From positions 1-64,000 of the forward strand of contig JAIESX010000034.1 of the NCBI GenBank assembly GCA_019745555.1: 64,000 bases of DNA. The letters are read 5' to 3'. Made by a program: the position numbers and the translations under genes. Source of the DNA: Burkholderiaceae bacterium. GTDB taxonomy: Bacteria > Pseudomonadota > Gammaproteobacteria > Burkholderiales > Burkholderiaceae_C. The notes under the pieces are model-generated. The model saw only the letters and a program-made list of their open reading frames with translations, did not search any database and was not told the origin of the DNA. Below are positions 9,496-20,524 of the stretch, piece by piece (within the stretch, counting starts at the first letter, position 1; the number at the start of each line of letters is the position of its first letter).

Positions 9496-9945
9496 ATGGC
9501 CGTTTTTGTCGAATCCGCCACCGTCACCCACGGCATCCAGCTGGCCGTGGCCCCCGTGTTCCTGCTGACCGCTGTCTCCGGCATGATCGGCGCCGTGGCC
9601 GGGCGGCTGTCGCGCATCATCGACCGCGGCCGGGTGCTGGAGGAAAAGCTGCGCCTGGATGCCGAGCCCGTGCTGGCGCCGCAATGGAACGCGGAACTGG
9701 GCATGCTGCGCACGCGCGGCCGGCTGGCCAACAGCACCATCGGCCTGCTCACGCTGTGCGCCTTCATGATCGGCCTGACCATCGTGATCCTCTTTCTCGG
9801 CGAGACCACGGCGCTGCGCGTGGACCGCTATGCGATCTACGCCTTCCTGGCCGGCGTGAGCTGCTTCATGGCCGCGCTGTGCTGCTTCTTCGCCGAGACC
9901 CTGCTCGCCACGCGCGTGCTGAAGTTCGGGCAGGCGGAGGACTGA
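9496..9945 (+). CDS. DUF2721 membrane protein
   Basis: 149 residues with three hydrophobic segments: about 16-36, 77-100 and 112-132. The conserved family core is present: APVFLLTAVSGMIGAVAGRL followed by RIIDRGRVLEE. It is an inner-membrane protein of unknown function. The short intergenic region upstream, shared with the metacaspase gene, contains GATAAT about 25 nt before the ATG as a plausible -10. Confidence 0.85.
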   Translation: MAVFVESATVTHGIQLAVAPVFLLTAVSGMIGAVAGRLSRIIDRGRVLEEKLRLDAEPVLAPQWNAELGMLRTRGRLANSTIGLLTLCAFMIGLTIVILFLGETTALRVDRYAIYAFLAGVSCFMAALCCFFAETLLATRVLKFGQAED

Positions 9946-9955
9946 GGCCTGCCCT

Positions 9956-10303
9956 TCAGCCAGCTTCCACAAAGCTCTTGAGCCGTCCGAGGGCGGCGTC
10001 CCACTGACGGCCGATCTCATCGAGCGCCCGGCGCGCTTCTTCCAGTTGCGCCGGGTCGAGTTGCCAGAGCCTTTCGCGGCCCAGCTTGAGGCCATGCACC
10101 ACCCCGGCCTCGGTCAGCACCTGCAGATGCTTGCTCACGGCCTGGCGGCTGATGTCGGTGTGGGCTGTGAGCTGGGCGATGGACAGGGCGCCGCTGGCGC
10201 AGAGCACGGTCACGAGCTGCAGGCGCGTGGGGTCGCCCAGGGCAGCGAAGACGCGCGCCAGGGCCGGGCGGGTGGATGCGGTATCAGTGCGATGGGGTGA
10301 CAT
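9956..10303 (-). CDS. ArsR-family transcriptional regulator
   Basis: 115 residues with a complete winged helix: VFAALGDPTRLQLVTVL, LTAHTDISRQAVSKHLQVL, then the wing VVHGLKLGRERLWQL. No cysteine metal site of the ArsR type is visible, so it belongs to the broad group that pairs with SRPBCC proteins. Here it is the last gene of the set, its start overlapping the SRPBCC gene by 20 nt, whereas these regulators are more often first. Confidence 0.9.
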   Translation of the reverse strand: MSPHRTDTASTRPALARVFAALGDPTRLQLVTVLCASGALSIAQLTAHTDISRQAVSKHLQVLTEAGVVHGLKLGRERLWQLDPAQLEEARRALDEIGRQWDAALGRLKSFVEAG

Positions 10304-10760
10304 GGCGTGCGATATTGTCGAGCTGGGCGGCCCAGCCTCGGTCGTTCATGGGGAAGGCCTCCAGACGGCGCTGTGGCGACAGCTTGTCGAACCCTGATTC
10401 AACCACGGTCAGCAGGGTACCGGGCCCCGCGACTTCCTGCAGTGTGAAGGTGACAAGCGTGCGCTCCTCCTGTTCGTAGTCGACAGCCGGGTCCACGGCA
10501 TAGGGGTGCCAGCGGTAGGAAAAGAGTTCGGGCGGCTCCATGCGCTCGATCAGCGCGTCAAACCAGACGTGCTCAAAGTTGCAGATGGTGATGGGGCCGC
10601 GCACCCGCTGGCCGGGGGCGAAGGTCTGTCCCTGGAGCCTGGCGCCGAACCAGGTGCCGAATGCCTCGGCCGTGGTCAGGGCCTGCCAGACCCGCGCGCG
10701 CGGGGCGTGGATCAGGATCTGGCGCTCGATGCGGTCGGTGGGGGGCGATGTTGCGTTCAT
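10284..10760 (-). CDS. SRPBCC (AHSA1-like) domain protein
   Basis: 158 residues with the START-like helix-grip fold: IERQILIHAPRARVWQALT, FGTWFGARLQG, then ALIERMEPPELFSYRWHPYA and the C-terminal helix FPMNDRGWAAQLDNIARHV. Such proteins bind hydrophobic ligands; the ligand is unknown. I chose the ATG giving MNATSPPTD, since further upstream the frame runs into the previous gene. The 3' end overlaps the ArsR gene, so the pair is translationally coupled. Confidence 0.86.
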   Translation of the reverse strand: MNATSPPTDRIERQILIHAPRARVWQALTTAEAFGTWFGARLQGQTFAPGQRVRGPITICNFEHVWFDALIERMEPPELFSYRWHPYAVDPAVDYEQEERTLVTFTLQEVAGPGTLLTVVESGFDKLSPQRRLEAFPMNDRGWAAQLDNIARHVTPSH

Positions 10761-10788
10761 GCGGGGCCTTTTGCGTGGGATATAGGGT

Positions 10789-11253
10789 TCACTGGGCGCA
10801 GCTGTCGGCCAGCGCGTGGGGCATGCCGCGGCCGGTTTCGGCGTACTGCTGCAGGCTGGCAAGAAAATGCTGCCAGCCCTGCGCGCAGACCTCGTAGCAC
10901 TCGATGGCCGGGACCAGGCCCAGATGCTCGAAGTGGAGCCGGGTCTGCCCCTCGCCCTGGGCTTCGAGGCGGAACACGAGCTCGGTGCCGATCCATTCGT
11001 CCTTGCGGCTGAGTTCGGGCAGGTCGATCAGGGCCCCGGTGCAGCGCCAGCGGACCAGGCGCTCCGCCTGCAGCTGTTCCACGCGCAGATCCTTGTGATG
11101 AGGACCGAAGCGCATGCGATGGGTGTCGCCCGGGACGCGCGCGACGTCACAGTCCTGTGTCCACCAGCCGCGCAAGCCGGCCTCGGTGGTGAGCGCCGCA
11201 TACAAGACGGCGGGGCGGGCCTGGATCAGCAGGCCCCGGCGATAGTGCTCCAT
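10789..11253 (-). CDS. Second SRPBCC domain protein
   Basis: 154 residues, starting MEHYRRGLLIQARPAVLYAA; GGAGG lies 4 nt before the ATG. SRPBCC fold signatures include LRGWWTQDCDVARVPG, the strand LVRWRCTG, FRLEAQGEGQTRLHFEHLGL and a terminal helix with QGWQHFLASLQQYAE. It is the first gene of the SRPBCC-SRPBCC-ArsR unit, 28 nt before the second gene. It resembles its neighbour only at fold level, so it is not a recent duplicate. Confidence 0.84.
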   Translation of the reverse strand: MEHYRRGLLIQARPAVLYAALTTEAGLRGWWTQDCDVARVPGDTHRMRFGPHHKDLRVEQLQAERLVRWRCTGALIDLPELSRKDEWIGTELVFRLEAQGEGQTRLHFEHLGLVPAIECYEVCAQGWQHFLASLQQYAETGRGMPHALADSCAQ

Positions 11254-11308
11254 GGGACCTCCATTACGCAACAAAATGGTTGCGTAATGAATTATGAGTC
11301 TGAAAAAC

Positions 11309-11335
11309 AAAAAGCAACCATTTGGTTGCTTTTTT
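11309..11335 (-). terminator. Intrinsic terminator of the asmA transcript
   Basis: Stem AAAAAGCAACC / GGTTGCTTTTT with an ATTT loop, 22 nt past the AsmA stop on the minus strand. The T-run is present on both strands, but no rightward gene ends nearby. Confidence 0.85.
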
Positions 11336-11356
11336 GTCGTAACGTGACATCAGGCT

Positions 11357-13357
11357 TCAGCGTTTCAGCAGGTTCCTGAGCTTGTCGCCCGCCTTGTCCT
11401 TGAGCTCTTCGCGGGCCGCATCCTTTTTCGTGTCCAGCTTTTCCCTGGCTGCGTCGAGCTTCTGCTTCGTCTCCTCCTTGAGCTCGGCCTTGCGCTGGCC
11501 GGCGATGCCGCCGAAGTCGAGCTTCCATTTCAGATCGGTATAGGGGCCGCTCAGGCGCACGGGTATGGTCAGGCCGCGCAGCTGGTCCAGCTCGGGGCCG
11601 CCCTGGCCCTGCAGGGTGGGGACGACGGTGGCCTTGACGGTGTAGTCCAGCCGGTCTTCGGGGATCCAGACCGTGCCGGCACCGCCCAGGCGCAGCAACG
11701 GGGTCTTGGCCGCGAGGTCGTCGTTGCGGGCCACGCCATCGGTGATCTTGAGGCTGGCGCCGAACTCCGTGAAATCGGTCTTCTGCTGGCCCGAGGCCTG
11801 GCCTTCCTGGCTGCCGCCGCCGAGCCTGGCTTTGGCATTGCGCAGCATGCCCGCGATGTCGACGCCGTTGAGCGAGCCGTCAGTCAGTTGCACGCCGACC
11901 GTGCCGTTGAGTTTGCGCTTGAATTGGGTGACCGTGTTGCCGCCGGTGCTGAGGTCCAGCGCCACGTTGCCGCGTCCTTCCAGCGGACGCTGGTCCAGCG
12001 CGTCTTTCATCAGCGGGCCGATCTGGATGCCGCGCAGGTCCAGCTTGGCTGCCAGGCGCTGGGCGCCCGCGGCATCGGCCACGAGGCTGCCGTTGACGCC
12101 GCCGCCGTAGAGCGAGGCCGTGACGGGGTTGAGTTCGGCGCGGCCGTTGCGGGCCTTGAGTTGCAGGCGCAGCCCCGTGGTCTGGACGTTCATGATCTTG
12201 AGTGTGGCGATCTTGAGCGCACCGTTGAGGTCCAGTCCCTTCAGGGCGGAAAGATCGATCTCGGGCTCGGGGCCGGCCGGGGCCGGAGCGCCGGCTGTGG
12301 GTGCTGCCGCCGGCTGGCTCTTGGGCAGGTAGCGGTCGGCATCGAGGTCACCCAGGGCCAGATCGAAGCGGATGGCGGGCTGGGCAAATTTCTGCACACC
12401 GGCCTTGAGCGCCAGCGTGGTGCTGTCGAGTGATCCGTCCAGGGCCAGTTGCACGGCCTCGCGCGCCAGGTCCACGCTGGCCTGGCCCTGGGCCTTGAGG
12501 CTCAGGCTGCCGCCCGCGGGATTGGGGGCGTTGAGCTCCAGCGTCAGGCCCTGGGCGTCGACCTTGCTGGCCGAGGCCTCGGCCTGGGCCAGGCCCAGCT
12601 TGAGCTGCAGGTCCTGGAGCCCGGCAGCCGCACCGTTGAGCGTGAACTCGACCGTGTCGAGCTTGATCTGCTGCTGGGCCAGCGCGGGTGTGTAGGCCGT
12701 GCGCAGGCCGAGCTTGAGCGCCAGCGCGGGTTGCTGGCCGCTGAGCGTGGCGTCGAGCGCGAGCTGGGCGCGCTGGCCATCGCGGATGGGGCCGGTGTTG
12801 AATTCGAGCGGGGCAATCTGCAGCTGCTGGCCGCTGGTGGCGTCGCGGTAGTCGAGGCGCGCGCGGCTCAGGGTGATGCCGTCGATGTCGAAGCGGGGCA
12901 GGGCCGTCTTGCTGCCCGCATCGGCAGGCTGGGCAGCCGGCGGCGCGGCGTCAGGCGCGCTCTGGAGCAGGTCGTCGAAATTGAAGCGGCCGCGCGCGTC
13001 ACGCGCCAGCTTCACGTCCAGCCCGTCGATCAGCACACGGTCCACGCGCACCTCTTTCTTCAGCAGGGGCAGCAGGGCGACCGAGACGCGCAGCTGCTGC
13101 GCGGCGGCGAAGACCTGGGGGCTGCGCGGCTCGGACAGCGAGATCTGGCCGAGCTCGGCACCGATGCGCGGGAAGAAGGTCAGGCGGATCTCTCCAGGGA
13201 TGGCCAGGGTGCGCCCAGTCTTGTCCTGCACGAGCTGGATCAGCTGGGGCTTGTAGTCGTTGGGGTTGAAGGTGGCGGCAACATAGGCCACGACCGCGAT
13301 CACCAGGGTGACGAAGACGCCGAGGGCGATGAGCAGGTACTTGAGGACTTTTTTCAT
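11357..13357 (-). CDS. AsmA-family protein
   Basis: 666 residues. One N-terminal membrane anchor (KKVLKYLLIALGVFVTLVIA) is followed by the AsmA start (NPNDYKPQLIQLVQDKTGR) and a long periplasmic beta-rich region. The C-terminal part has the AsmA end signature (GSLNGVDIAGMLRNAKARL, then the DYTVKATVVPTLQG strand). The last 40 residues are a Lys/Glu-rich helix (LKEETKQKLDAAREKLDTKK). AsmA-like proteins span the periplasm and influence outer-membrane lipid transport and biogenesis. Start is MKKVL; upstream residues are unlike the family. Monocistronic with its own terminator. Confidence 0.9.
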   Translation of the reverse strand: MKKVLKYLLIALGVFVTLVIAVVAYVAATFNPNDYKPQLIQLVQDKTGRTLAIPGEIRLTFFPRIGAELGQISLSEPRSPQVFAAAQQLRVSVALLPLLKKEVRVDRVLIDGLDVKLARDARGRFNFDDLLQSAPDAAPPAAQPADAGSKTALPRFDIDGITLSRARLDYRDATSGQQLQIAPLEFNTGPIRDGQRAQLALDATLSGQQPALALKLGLRTAYTPALAQQQIKLDTVEFTLNGAAAGLQDLQLKLGLAQAEASASKVDAQGLTLELNAPNPAGGSLSLKAQGQASVDLAREAVQLALDGSLDSTTLALKAGVQKFAQPAIRFDLALGDLDADRYLPKSQPAAAPTAGAPAPAGPEPEIDLSALKGLDLNGALKIATLKIMNVQTTGLRLQLKARNGRAELNPVTASLYGGGVNGSLVADAAGAQRLAAKLDLRGIQIGPLMKDALDQRPLEGRGNVALDLSTGGNTVTQFKRKLNGTVGVQLTDGSLNGVDIAGMLRNAKARLGGGSQEGQASGQQKTDFTEFGASLKITDGVARNDDLAAKTPLLRLGGAGTVWIPEDRLDYTVKATVVPTLQGQGGPELDQLRGLTIPVRLSGPYTDLKWKLDFGGIAGQRKAELKEETKQKLDAAREKLDTKKDAAREELKDKAGDKLRNLLKR

Positions 13358-13412
13358 GGCGAACCCGGGAAGAAGACGTCGTCGAGGATAACGCAGCACC
13401 CGGTACACAGAG

Positions 13413-13427
13413 GTGACAAAAGGTCAC
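13413..13427. promoter_or_regulatory. Inverted repeat upstream of asmA
   Basis: GTGAC - AAAAG - GTCAC: perfect 5-bp arms, 56 nt before the AsmA ATG. It matches the element at 6645 in 13 of 15 positions. Could be a shared operator or coincidence. Confidence 0.3.
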
Positions 13428-13452
13428 GGTGGACAGGGGCAGGCCCGTGTCT

Positions 13453-14283
13453 TCAGAGCTGTCTGTCGCGTGCCAGGCGGGCCGCCATGGCGCTGAGCGC
13501 GGCATAGGCGGCGCCTGCCTCTGCATCGAGCGCCGTGATCGCCTGGCCCTGGCGTTCGACCAGGGCCGTGTCGCCACGCGCGGCCGGGCCGGTGAGTGCC
13601 GCAGCCGGGCCCAGGGCCAGCAGGTTGTCCACGGCGTTGTGCAGCAGTCGCTCGCGCAGACCGGGCAGCAGTTCGGCCGGCAGGCCGCTGCGTTGCCACA
13701 GGGCTTCGGCCTTGGCCTGCAGCACCGGCAGGAAGTTGGTGGCCCAGACGGCCGCCGCGTGGTAGAGCAGCTTGTGCTCGGAGGCCAGTGCGAAGCATTG
13801 CGCGCCGAGGTCGGTGAGGAGAGGCTTGAGCTGCTGCGTGGCCGCCGTGTCGCCCTCGAGCGCGCAGACGGTGCCGTGGAACTGCTGCTGGGCCGTGGCT
13901 GGATCAGCGAAGCTCAGGATGCAATGCGCGCTGGCGCAGTGCCAGCCCCTGGCCTGCAGCGGTGCAAGTTCGGCCGCGGCCAGCGCACCGCTGGCGTGGA
14001 AGGCCAGGGCCGGCGGCAGGCCGAGGGCTGCCAAGGTCTGTGCGCTGGCGGCGATCTGCCGGTCGGGCACGGCCAGCAGCCAGAGATCGGCGGGCCGCAT
14101 CTGCGCGGGCGTGGCGACGGCACGGCCGGCACCGATGAAGTCCACCGCCGCCTGCGCGCTCGCAGTACTGGTGGTCAGCACATCCTGGATCTGCAGCACC
14201 CCGGCCTGCTGCCAGAGCCGTCCCAGTGTCTTGCCGACCCGACCGGCGCCGACGAGGTTGAGCGTGGGCAGTGGCGCGGACAT
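13453..14283 (-). CDS. Rossmann-fold DUF2520 oxidoreductase-like protein
   Basis: 276 residues. The N-terminal dinucleotide-binding motif NLVGAGRVGKTLGRLWQQ leads a domain like F420-dependent NADP oxidoreductases and ketopantoate reductases. The C-terminal DUF2520 domain is helical (ALASEHKLLYHAAAVWATNF is typical). Enzyme activity is unproven. The start gives MSAPLPTLNL; upstream in-frame sequence lies within the chromate transporter gene. It follows the ChrA pair by 14 nt on the same strand and may share its transcript. Confidence 0.86.
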   Translation of the reverse strand: MSAPLPTLNLVGAGRVGKTLGRLWQQAGVLQIQDVLTTSTASAQAAVDFIGAGRAVATPAQMRPADLWLLAVPDRQIAASAQTLAALGLPPALAFHASGALAAAELAPLQARGWHCASAHCILSFADPATAQQQFHGTVCALEGDTAATQQLKPLLTDLGAQCFALASEHKLLYHAAAVWATNFLPVLQAKAEALWQRSGLPAELLPGLRERLLHNAVDNLLALGPAAALTGPAARGDTALVERQGQAITALDAEAGAAYAALSAMAARLARDRQL

Positions 14284-14297
14284 GGTCTGGGCGCTGC

Positions 14298-14876
14298 TCA
14301 GACGAGGCCGAACCAGCCCAGCACCGCACCAGCGCCGAGCAGCCACAGCAGATGCAGGCGGGTGCGCCAGACGACCCCGGCCGTGACCACGGTCAGCAGC
14401 CACAGCGGCCAGTCCTGCGCGGGGTTGCCATGGGCGCTGGCCAGGATCCAGCCGGTGGCGATGAGCAGGGCGATCACGACCGGGGCCATGCCCTGCTTGA
14501 AGGCGCGCACGCTGCGCAGGTTGCGGTTCTCATGCCCCCAGCGCGCCGCGAAATAGGCCAGCGTGGAGCTGGGCAGCATCACGCCCAGCATGGACACCAC
14601 CACGCCCAGCAGGGCCAGGCCCAGGCCGCCGGCGTTGAGGCCCACGTTCCAGCCCATGAGGGCCACGAAGAGGATGTTGGGCCCGGGAGCGGCCTGGGCG
14701 ATGGCGATGGAGGCGTTGAACTGCGGGTCGCTGAGCCAGGCCTGCCGGTCGACCAGGTAGCGGTGCATGTCGGGCGCCGTGGTGATGGCGCCCCCCACGG
14801 CCAGCAGCGAGAGCGAGGCGAAGTGCGTGAAGAGCTGCAGCCACTGGGCCCAGCCGAGGTCGAGGACGGGGTTCAT
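14298..14876 (-). CDS. Chromate transporter, second half protein
   Basis: 192 residues with about six hydrophobic segments. The ChrA domain motifs are present: FASLSLLAVGGAITTAPDMH near the start and IAIAQAAPGPNILFVALMGW, the PGPN loop. It is a short-type (single-domain) CHR protein that overlaps its partner by 4 nt (ATGA), and the two presumably form a heterodimer equivalent to one long ChrA. Substrate may be chromate, but many family members have no proven role. Confidence 0.88.
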   Translation of the reverse strand: MNPVLDLGWAQWLQLFTHFASLSLLAVGGAITTAPDMHRYLVDRQAWLSDPQFNASIAIAQAAPGPNILFVALMGWNVGLNAGGLGLALLGVVVSMLGVMLPSSTLAYFAARWGHENRNLRSVRAFKQGMAPVVIALLIATGWILASAHGNPAQDWPLWLLTVVTAGVVWRTRLHLLWLLGAGAVLGWFGLV

Positions 14877-15451
14877 GGCTGGAGCTTGCGGTAGGCGGCA
14901 AGGCAGGCCAGCGCGCCCAGACCCAGCAGCACATAGGCCAGGGGCCAGCGCAGCACGGCGATGGCCGTGAAGCACAGCAGGCCGAAGACGATGCAGCTGC
15001 CCAGGCCCAGGGCATTGTTGCGCAGCGCGGGAAAGAGCTTGAGGCCGACGGCGATGATGAGCCCGGCGGCCACGGCGCCCATGCCGCGCAGGGCCCCGGC
15101 CACGCCTGGGTGCTCGGCGAAGCGCGCGTAGAGCAGGGCGATCAGCAGCACGACCAGCATGGGCGCGGTGAGCATGCCCAGCACCGCGGCCAGCGCACCC
15201 CGCAGGCCGAAATAGCGGCTGCCCAGCATGATGGAGAGGTTGATGATGTTGGGGCCGGGCATGATCTGGGCCACCGACCATTCCTCGACGAACTCATCGT
15301 TCGTCATCCAGCGCTTGCGCTCGACCAGTTCGCGCTGGGCCACGGCCAGCACGCCGCCGAAACCCTGCAGGGCCAGCACGGTGAAGGAGAGGAAGAGGTC
15401 GGCGGGGGACTTGGGCTGGACGCGCGGCGCCAGTGCGGGATCGGAGTGCAT
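14873..15451 (-). CDS. Chromate transporter, first half protein
   Basis: 192 residues, same fold and length as its downstream partner: LALQGFGGVLAVAQRELVER (FGG motif) and WSVAQIMPGPNIINLSIMLG (PGPN motif), then hydrophobic segments to the end. The two halves are diverged, consistent with opposite membrane orientation as described for paired short CHR proteins. It opens the chr-chr-DUF2520 unit. No metal-responsive regulator lies beside it, so chromate induction is not evident. Confidence 0.88.
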   Translation of the reverse strand: MHSDPALAPRVQPKSPADLFLSFTVLALQGFGGVLAVAQRELVERKRWMTNDEFVEEWSVAQIMPGPNIINLSIMLGSRYFGLRGALAAVLGMLTAPMLVVLLIALLYARFAEHPGVAGALRGMGAVAAGLIIAVGLKLFPALRNNALGLGSCIVFGLLCFTAIAVLRWPLAYVLLGLGALACLAAYRKLQP

Positions 15452-15494
15452 GGCTGGCGATTATGGCGCCGGCCGTTGGCCTGTGCCGGACGCC

Positions 15495-16238
15495 TCAGTT
15501 GCGCGCGTAGCTGAGCTGGTAACTGGTCACGCCATCGAAACGACCGATCTGCTGCGAGAGTTCTGAGATCGGCACCATCTTCTGCCGGTTGCGCGCCACG
15601 GCGACGAAGGACCATTGCTCCGCGCCTTCCCTGCATTCGATGGCGATGGAGCCCGAGGCGATGTCGTAGCCGCGGCTGGCGGCCATCTGGCGCATGGCCT
15701 GTTCGCTGGGTACAAAGCCGGGCTTGAAGGCCAGACGCACGGCCACGGCCTGGCGCGAGGGCAACCAGGCTTCGAGCCGGGAGATCCACATCATGGACAG
15801 GGCCGAGAGCCCGGCCAGGGCGATGGCCGCGGCGTAGAAACCCACGCCGACCAGGATGCCGATGACCGAGGCCGCCCAGAGCGAGGCGGCCGTGGTCAGG
15901 CCGCTGATGTTGAAGCCCTCGCGCATGATGACACCGGCGCAGAGAAAACCGATGCCGGTGACGATGCCCTGGATCACGCGGCTGGTGTCGGTGGCCGTGC
16001 CCAGCAGGAAGTTGCCGCCGAACCAGGCCGAGGAGAAGCCGCCGATCACGGTGAGCGCGGCCGAGGCCATGCAGACCAGGCCGTAGGTGCGCATGCCGGC
16101 AGCGCGGCCGTGGTAGGCGCGCTCATAGCCCACGAGCAGGCCCAGCAGCAGCGCACCCAGCAGGTTGAAGAAGACCAGCACATTGGTCTTGATCATCGGG
16201 GTGGTCCAGAAAGCGGCGAGGGTGTCGTAGGTGGGCAT
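15495..16238 (-). CDS. MgtC/SapB-family membrane protein
   Basis: 247 residues. An N-terminal 4-5 TM MgtC domain carries [20 protein letters not shown] and [14 protein letters not shown], then [19 protein letters not shown]. The C-terminal soluble part (about 165-247) looks like the small ferredoxin-like regulatory domain seen in MgtC relatives. The family is tied to growth in low Mg2+ and to ATP-synthase inhibition in some pathogens; here the role is unknown. Divergent from the YgiQ-like gene. Confidence 0.87.
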   Translation of the reverse strand: MPTYDTLAAFWTTPMIKTNVLVFFNLLGALLLGLLVGYERAYHGRAAGMRTYGLVCMASAALTVIGGFSSAWFGGNFLLGTATDTSRVIQGIVTGIGFLCAGVIMREGFNISGLTTAASLWAASVIGILVGVGFYAAAIALAGLSALSMMWISRLEAWLPSRQAVAVRLAFKPGFVPSEQAMRQMAASRGYDIASGSIAIECREGAEQWSFVAVARNRQKMVPISELSQQIGRFDGVTSYQLSYARN

Positions 16239-16375
16239 GGCAGATGTGGACAGGGTGTGCTGTCATTCTGCGCCCGCGTGGCGGGACTGCCAAGCACGGG
16301 AGTCCCCGGATACCCCGCTGGTATTGCCAAAAACGTACACTAGCGGGTTGCCTGCAGAGCCTCAGGGCCCTCCCC

Positions 16376-18706
<2,331 letters not shown>

Positions 18707-18709
18707 GGC

Positions 18710-19582
18710 TCAGTCTTTCTTCGACAGGGTGTGCAGCGGCAGGTCCAGCCGCTGCGCCAGCACATCCAGCGAGCGCCGCGTCTGCTGCGCGAACCAGGTC
18801 TCCAGCGCCTGGTGCATGGCGGGGGTCATCATCGACGCCGGCTTCAGCCCGGCCGCTGCGCAGAGGGCCTGCGCAAAGTGCGGCTCCAGAGCCGCCACAG
18901 CCACGCGCCCGTGCTTGCAGGCATAGACCCGGTAGCCCGCATGGCCGCCGCCGACGGCACTCGTGGGCGAGACCAGGCCCCAGTGCCGTGGCAGGCCCAG
19001 CCAGGCCGCGGCGTGCGACAAGGCGACTTCACGCCGCACGCCGGTGCCGGACTGCGCACGCAGCATCAGTGCCTGCTGTACCGCCTCGCTGGCCAGCAGG
19101 GCGCCGCCCATGTCGGCGTAGAGCGTGGGCGGCAGGTTCAGCCCCTGCACCAGCCCTTGCTCGGCCATATAGGTCAGGTCGTGGCCCGGGATCTCGGCCG
19201 CCGCGCCGGGCGCGCCGACGATGGCGACCTGGCACAGGGCCGGGTATTGCCTGTGCAGCGCGGGCCAGTCCAGCCCAAGGCGCTTGAGCGCTGAGGGGCG
19301 AAAGGAGGTCAGCAGCACGTCGCTGCGTGCCAGTTCACGTTGCAGGACCTTGCGACCGGCCTCGCTCTTGAGGTCGGCCTGCAGCACACGTACGCCGGTG
19401 TGCAGGGCCGCATAGGCTTGTGGCCGGTAGGCCTGCATGGGGTCACCTGCCGGTGGCTCAAGCTTGGCGCAGCGTGCACCGAGCGCGTGCAGACGCATGA
19501 GCGCCGCGGGGCCAGGCAGGTTGAGGGCGAGGCTGAGGATGCGCGTGCCCCGCAGGGGCTTGGCGGGGGCCGACGAACTCAT
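18710..19582 (-). CDS. Class III (CaiB/BaiF) CoA-transferase-like protein, short
   Basis: 290 residues; typical members have 380-430. The N-terminal lobe is clear: LRGTRILSLALNLPGPAALM, KLEPPAGDPMQAY, and LLTSFRPSALKRLGLDW. TLYADMGGALLASEAVQQAL places an Asp at the usual nucleophile region. The closing segment of full-length enzymes is condensed. Possible roles are CoA transfer between acids or racemase chemistry as in alpha-methylacyl-CoA racemase; I cannot decide. It is a single gene, divergent from the signalling island across an AT-rich gap. Confidence 0.82.
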   Translation of the reverse strand: MSSSAPAKPLRGTRILSLALNLPGPAALMRLHALGARCAKLEPPAGDPMQAYRPQAYAALHTGVRVLQADLKSEAGRKVLQRELARSDVLLTSFRPSALKRLGLDWPALHRQYPALCQVAIVGAPGAAAEIPGHDLTYMAEQGLVQGLNLPPTLYADMGGALLASEAVQQALMLRAQSGTGVRREVALSHAAAWLGLPRHWGLVSPTSAVGGGHAGYRVYACKHGRVAVAALEPHFAQALCAAAGLKPASMMTPAMHQALETWFAQQTRRSLDVLAQRLDLPLHTLSKKD

Positions 19583-19708
19583 GGTGCATTAATTGATAAA
19601 AATGTGTAAAATGAAAAACATGGAATCTGTCCCTGCGCATAAAAACCGATCTCTACGCGGTATCCATGCGTCCAAGCGCAGCTTCCCCTCTGATGGAGCG
19701 CTGAACTT

Positions 19709-20524
19709 ATGGATTCTGTGGCAACCACGCTGATGCAGCAATACGAGCCCAGGTACGGCAGTCTTGCGTTCGCCGATTCCAGCGCCGCCCTGGCGCAGCT
19801 GGGGCGCTACACGGCCGACCTGAAACGCCTGGTGCGCGAGAAGGAGGATGCCTTGCGCCAGATCGAGCAGGCGCATCTGGCGGCCCTGACCCTGCTGAGC
19901 CGCGCGGCCGAGTTTCGCGACGACGATACCGGCGTGCATATGGATCGCGTGGGTCTTTTGTCGCAGCTGTTCGCGCATCTCATCGGTCGTTCGGAGGAAG
20001 AATCCCGTATGCTGCGCATGGCTGCGCCCATGCACGACATAGGAAAGATCGCCATCCCTGATGCCGTCCTGAAAAAGCCCGGGGGCTATTCCACTGAAGA
20101 GCGACAGGTCATGAACAACCATACGGTATTTGGCGCGGAGATTCTGGGCCAGTCGGAGATCCCGGTCTTCCAGATGGCCGCAGATGTCGCGCTCACGCAT
20201 CATGAGTGCTGGGACGGCAGCGGCTATCCGGCGGGCCTGCGCGGGAGCCAGATTCCCTGGACAGGCCGTGTGGTGGCACTGATCGATTTCTTCGATGCAC
20301 TGACCATGGACCGTGTCTATCGCAAGGCCTTCAGCGACGAGCAGGCGCTGGTAATGCTTGCCGAGCAGCGCGGTCGCAAGTTCGATCCCGAGCTGGTGGA
20401 TGTGTTCATGCAGCATGTGGACCAGTTCATCCAGCTGCGCGATGAGATCAATGCGGCCGCGCGCGACTACGCCGCGCTCCTGCGTCCGGATTCATCCCAG
20501 CTGGCCAGGGAAGCGGGGTTCTGA
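19709..20524 (+). CDS. HD-GYP domain cyclic-di-GMP phosphodiesterase-like protein
   Basis: 271 residues. A short N-terminal helix (ca. 25-60, coiled-coil-like) leads to a complete HD-GYP domain. The Glu at 68 (RAAEFRDDDTGVHMDRV) is followed by the HD pair His109/Asp110 (MHDIGKIAIPD) and HHECWDGSGYPAGLRG with the GYP at 172-174. All metal-binding residues appear intact, so c-di-GMP hydrolysis is expected. No receiver or sensor domain is fused. The stop overlaps the start of the kinase gene (TGATG), so the phosphodiesterase and kinase are made together. Confidence 0.93.
   Translation: MDSVATTLMQQYEPRYGSLAFADSSAALAQLGRYTADLKRLVREKEDALRQIEQAHLAALTLLSRAAEFRDDDTGVHMDRVGLLSQLFAHLIGRSEEESRMLRMAAPMHDIGKIAIPDAVLKKPGGYSTEERQVMNNHTVFGAEILGQSEIPVFQMAADVALTHHECWDGSGYPAGLRGSQIPWTGRVVALIDFFDALTMDRVYRKAFSDEQALVMLAEQRGRKFDPELVDVFMQHVDQFIQLRDEINAAARDYAALLRPDSSQLAREAGF

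Noticed and set aside
7598-9945. Metacaspase plus DUF2721 as a two-gene defence system
   Set aside because: The genes are divergent with separate promoters, and no nuclease, cyclase, gasdermin or phage-defence gene is near. Only the fusion protein itself is worth following.
14298-15451. Split ChrA considered as a frameshifted single gene
   Set aside because: Each half has its own complete CHR domain and an ATGA overlap, the known layout of short-type pairs.
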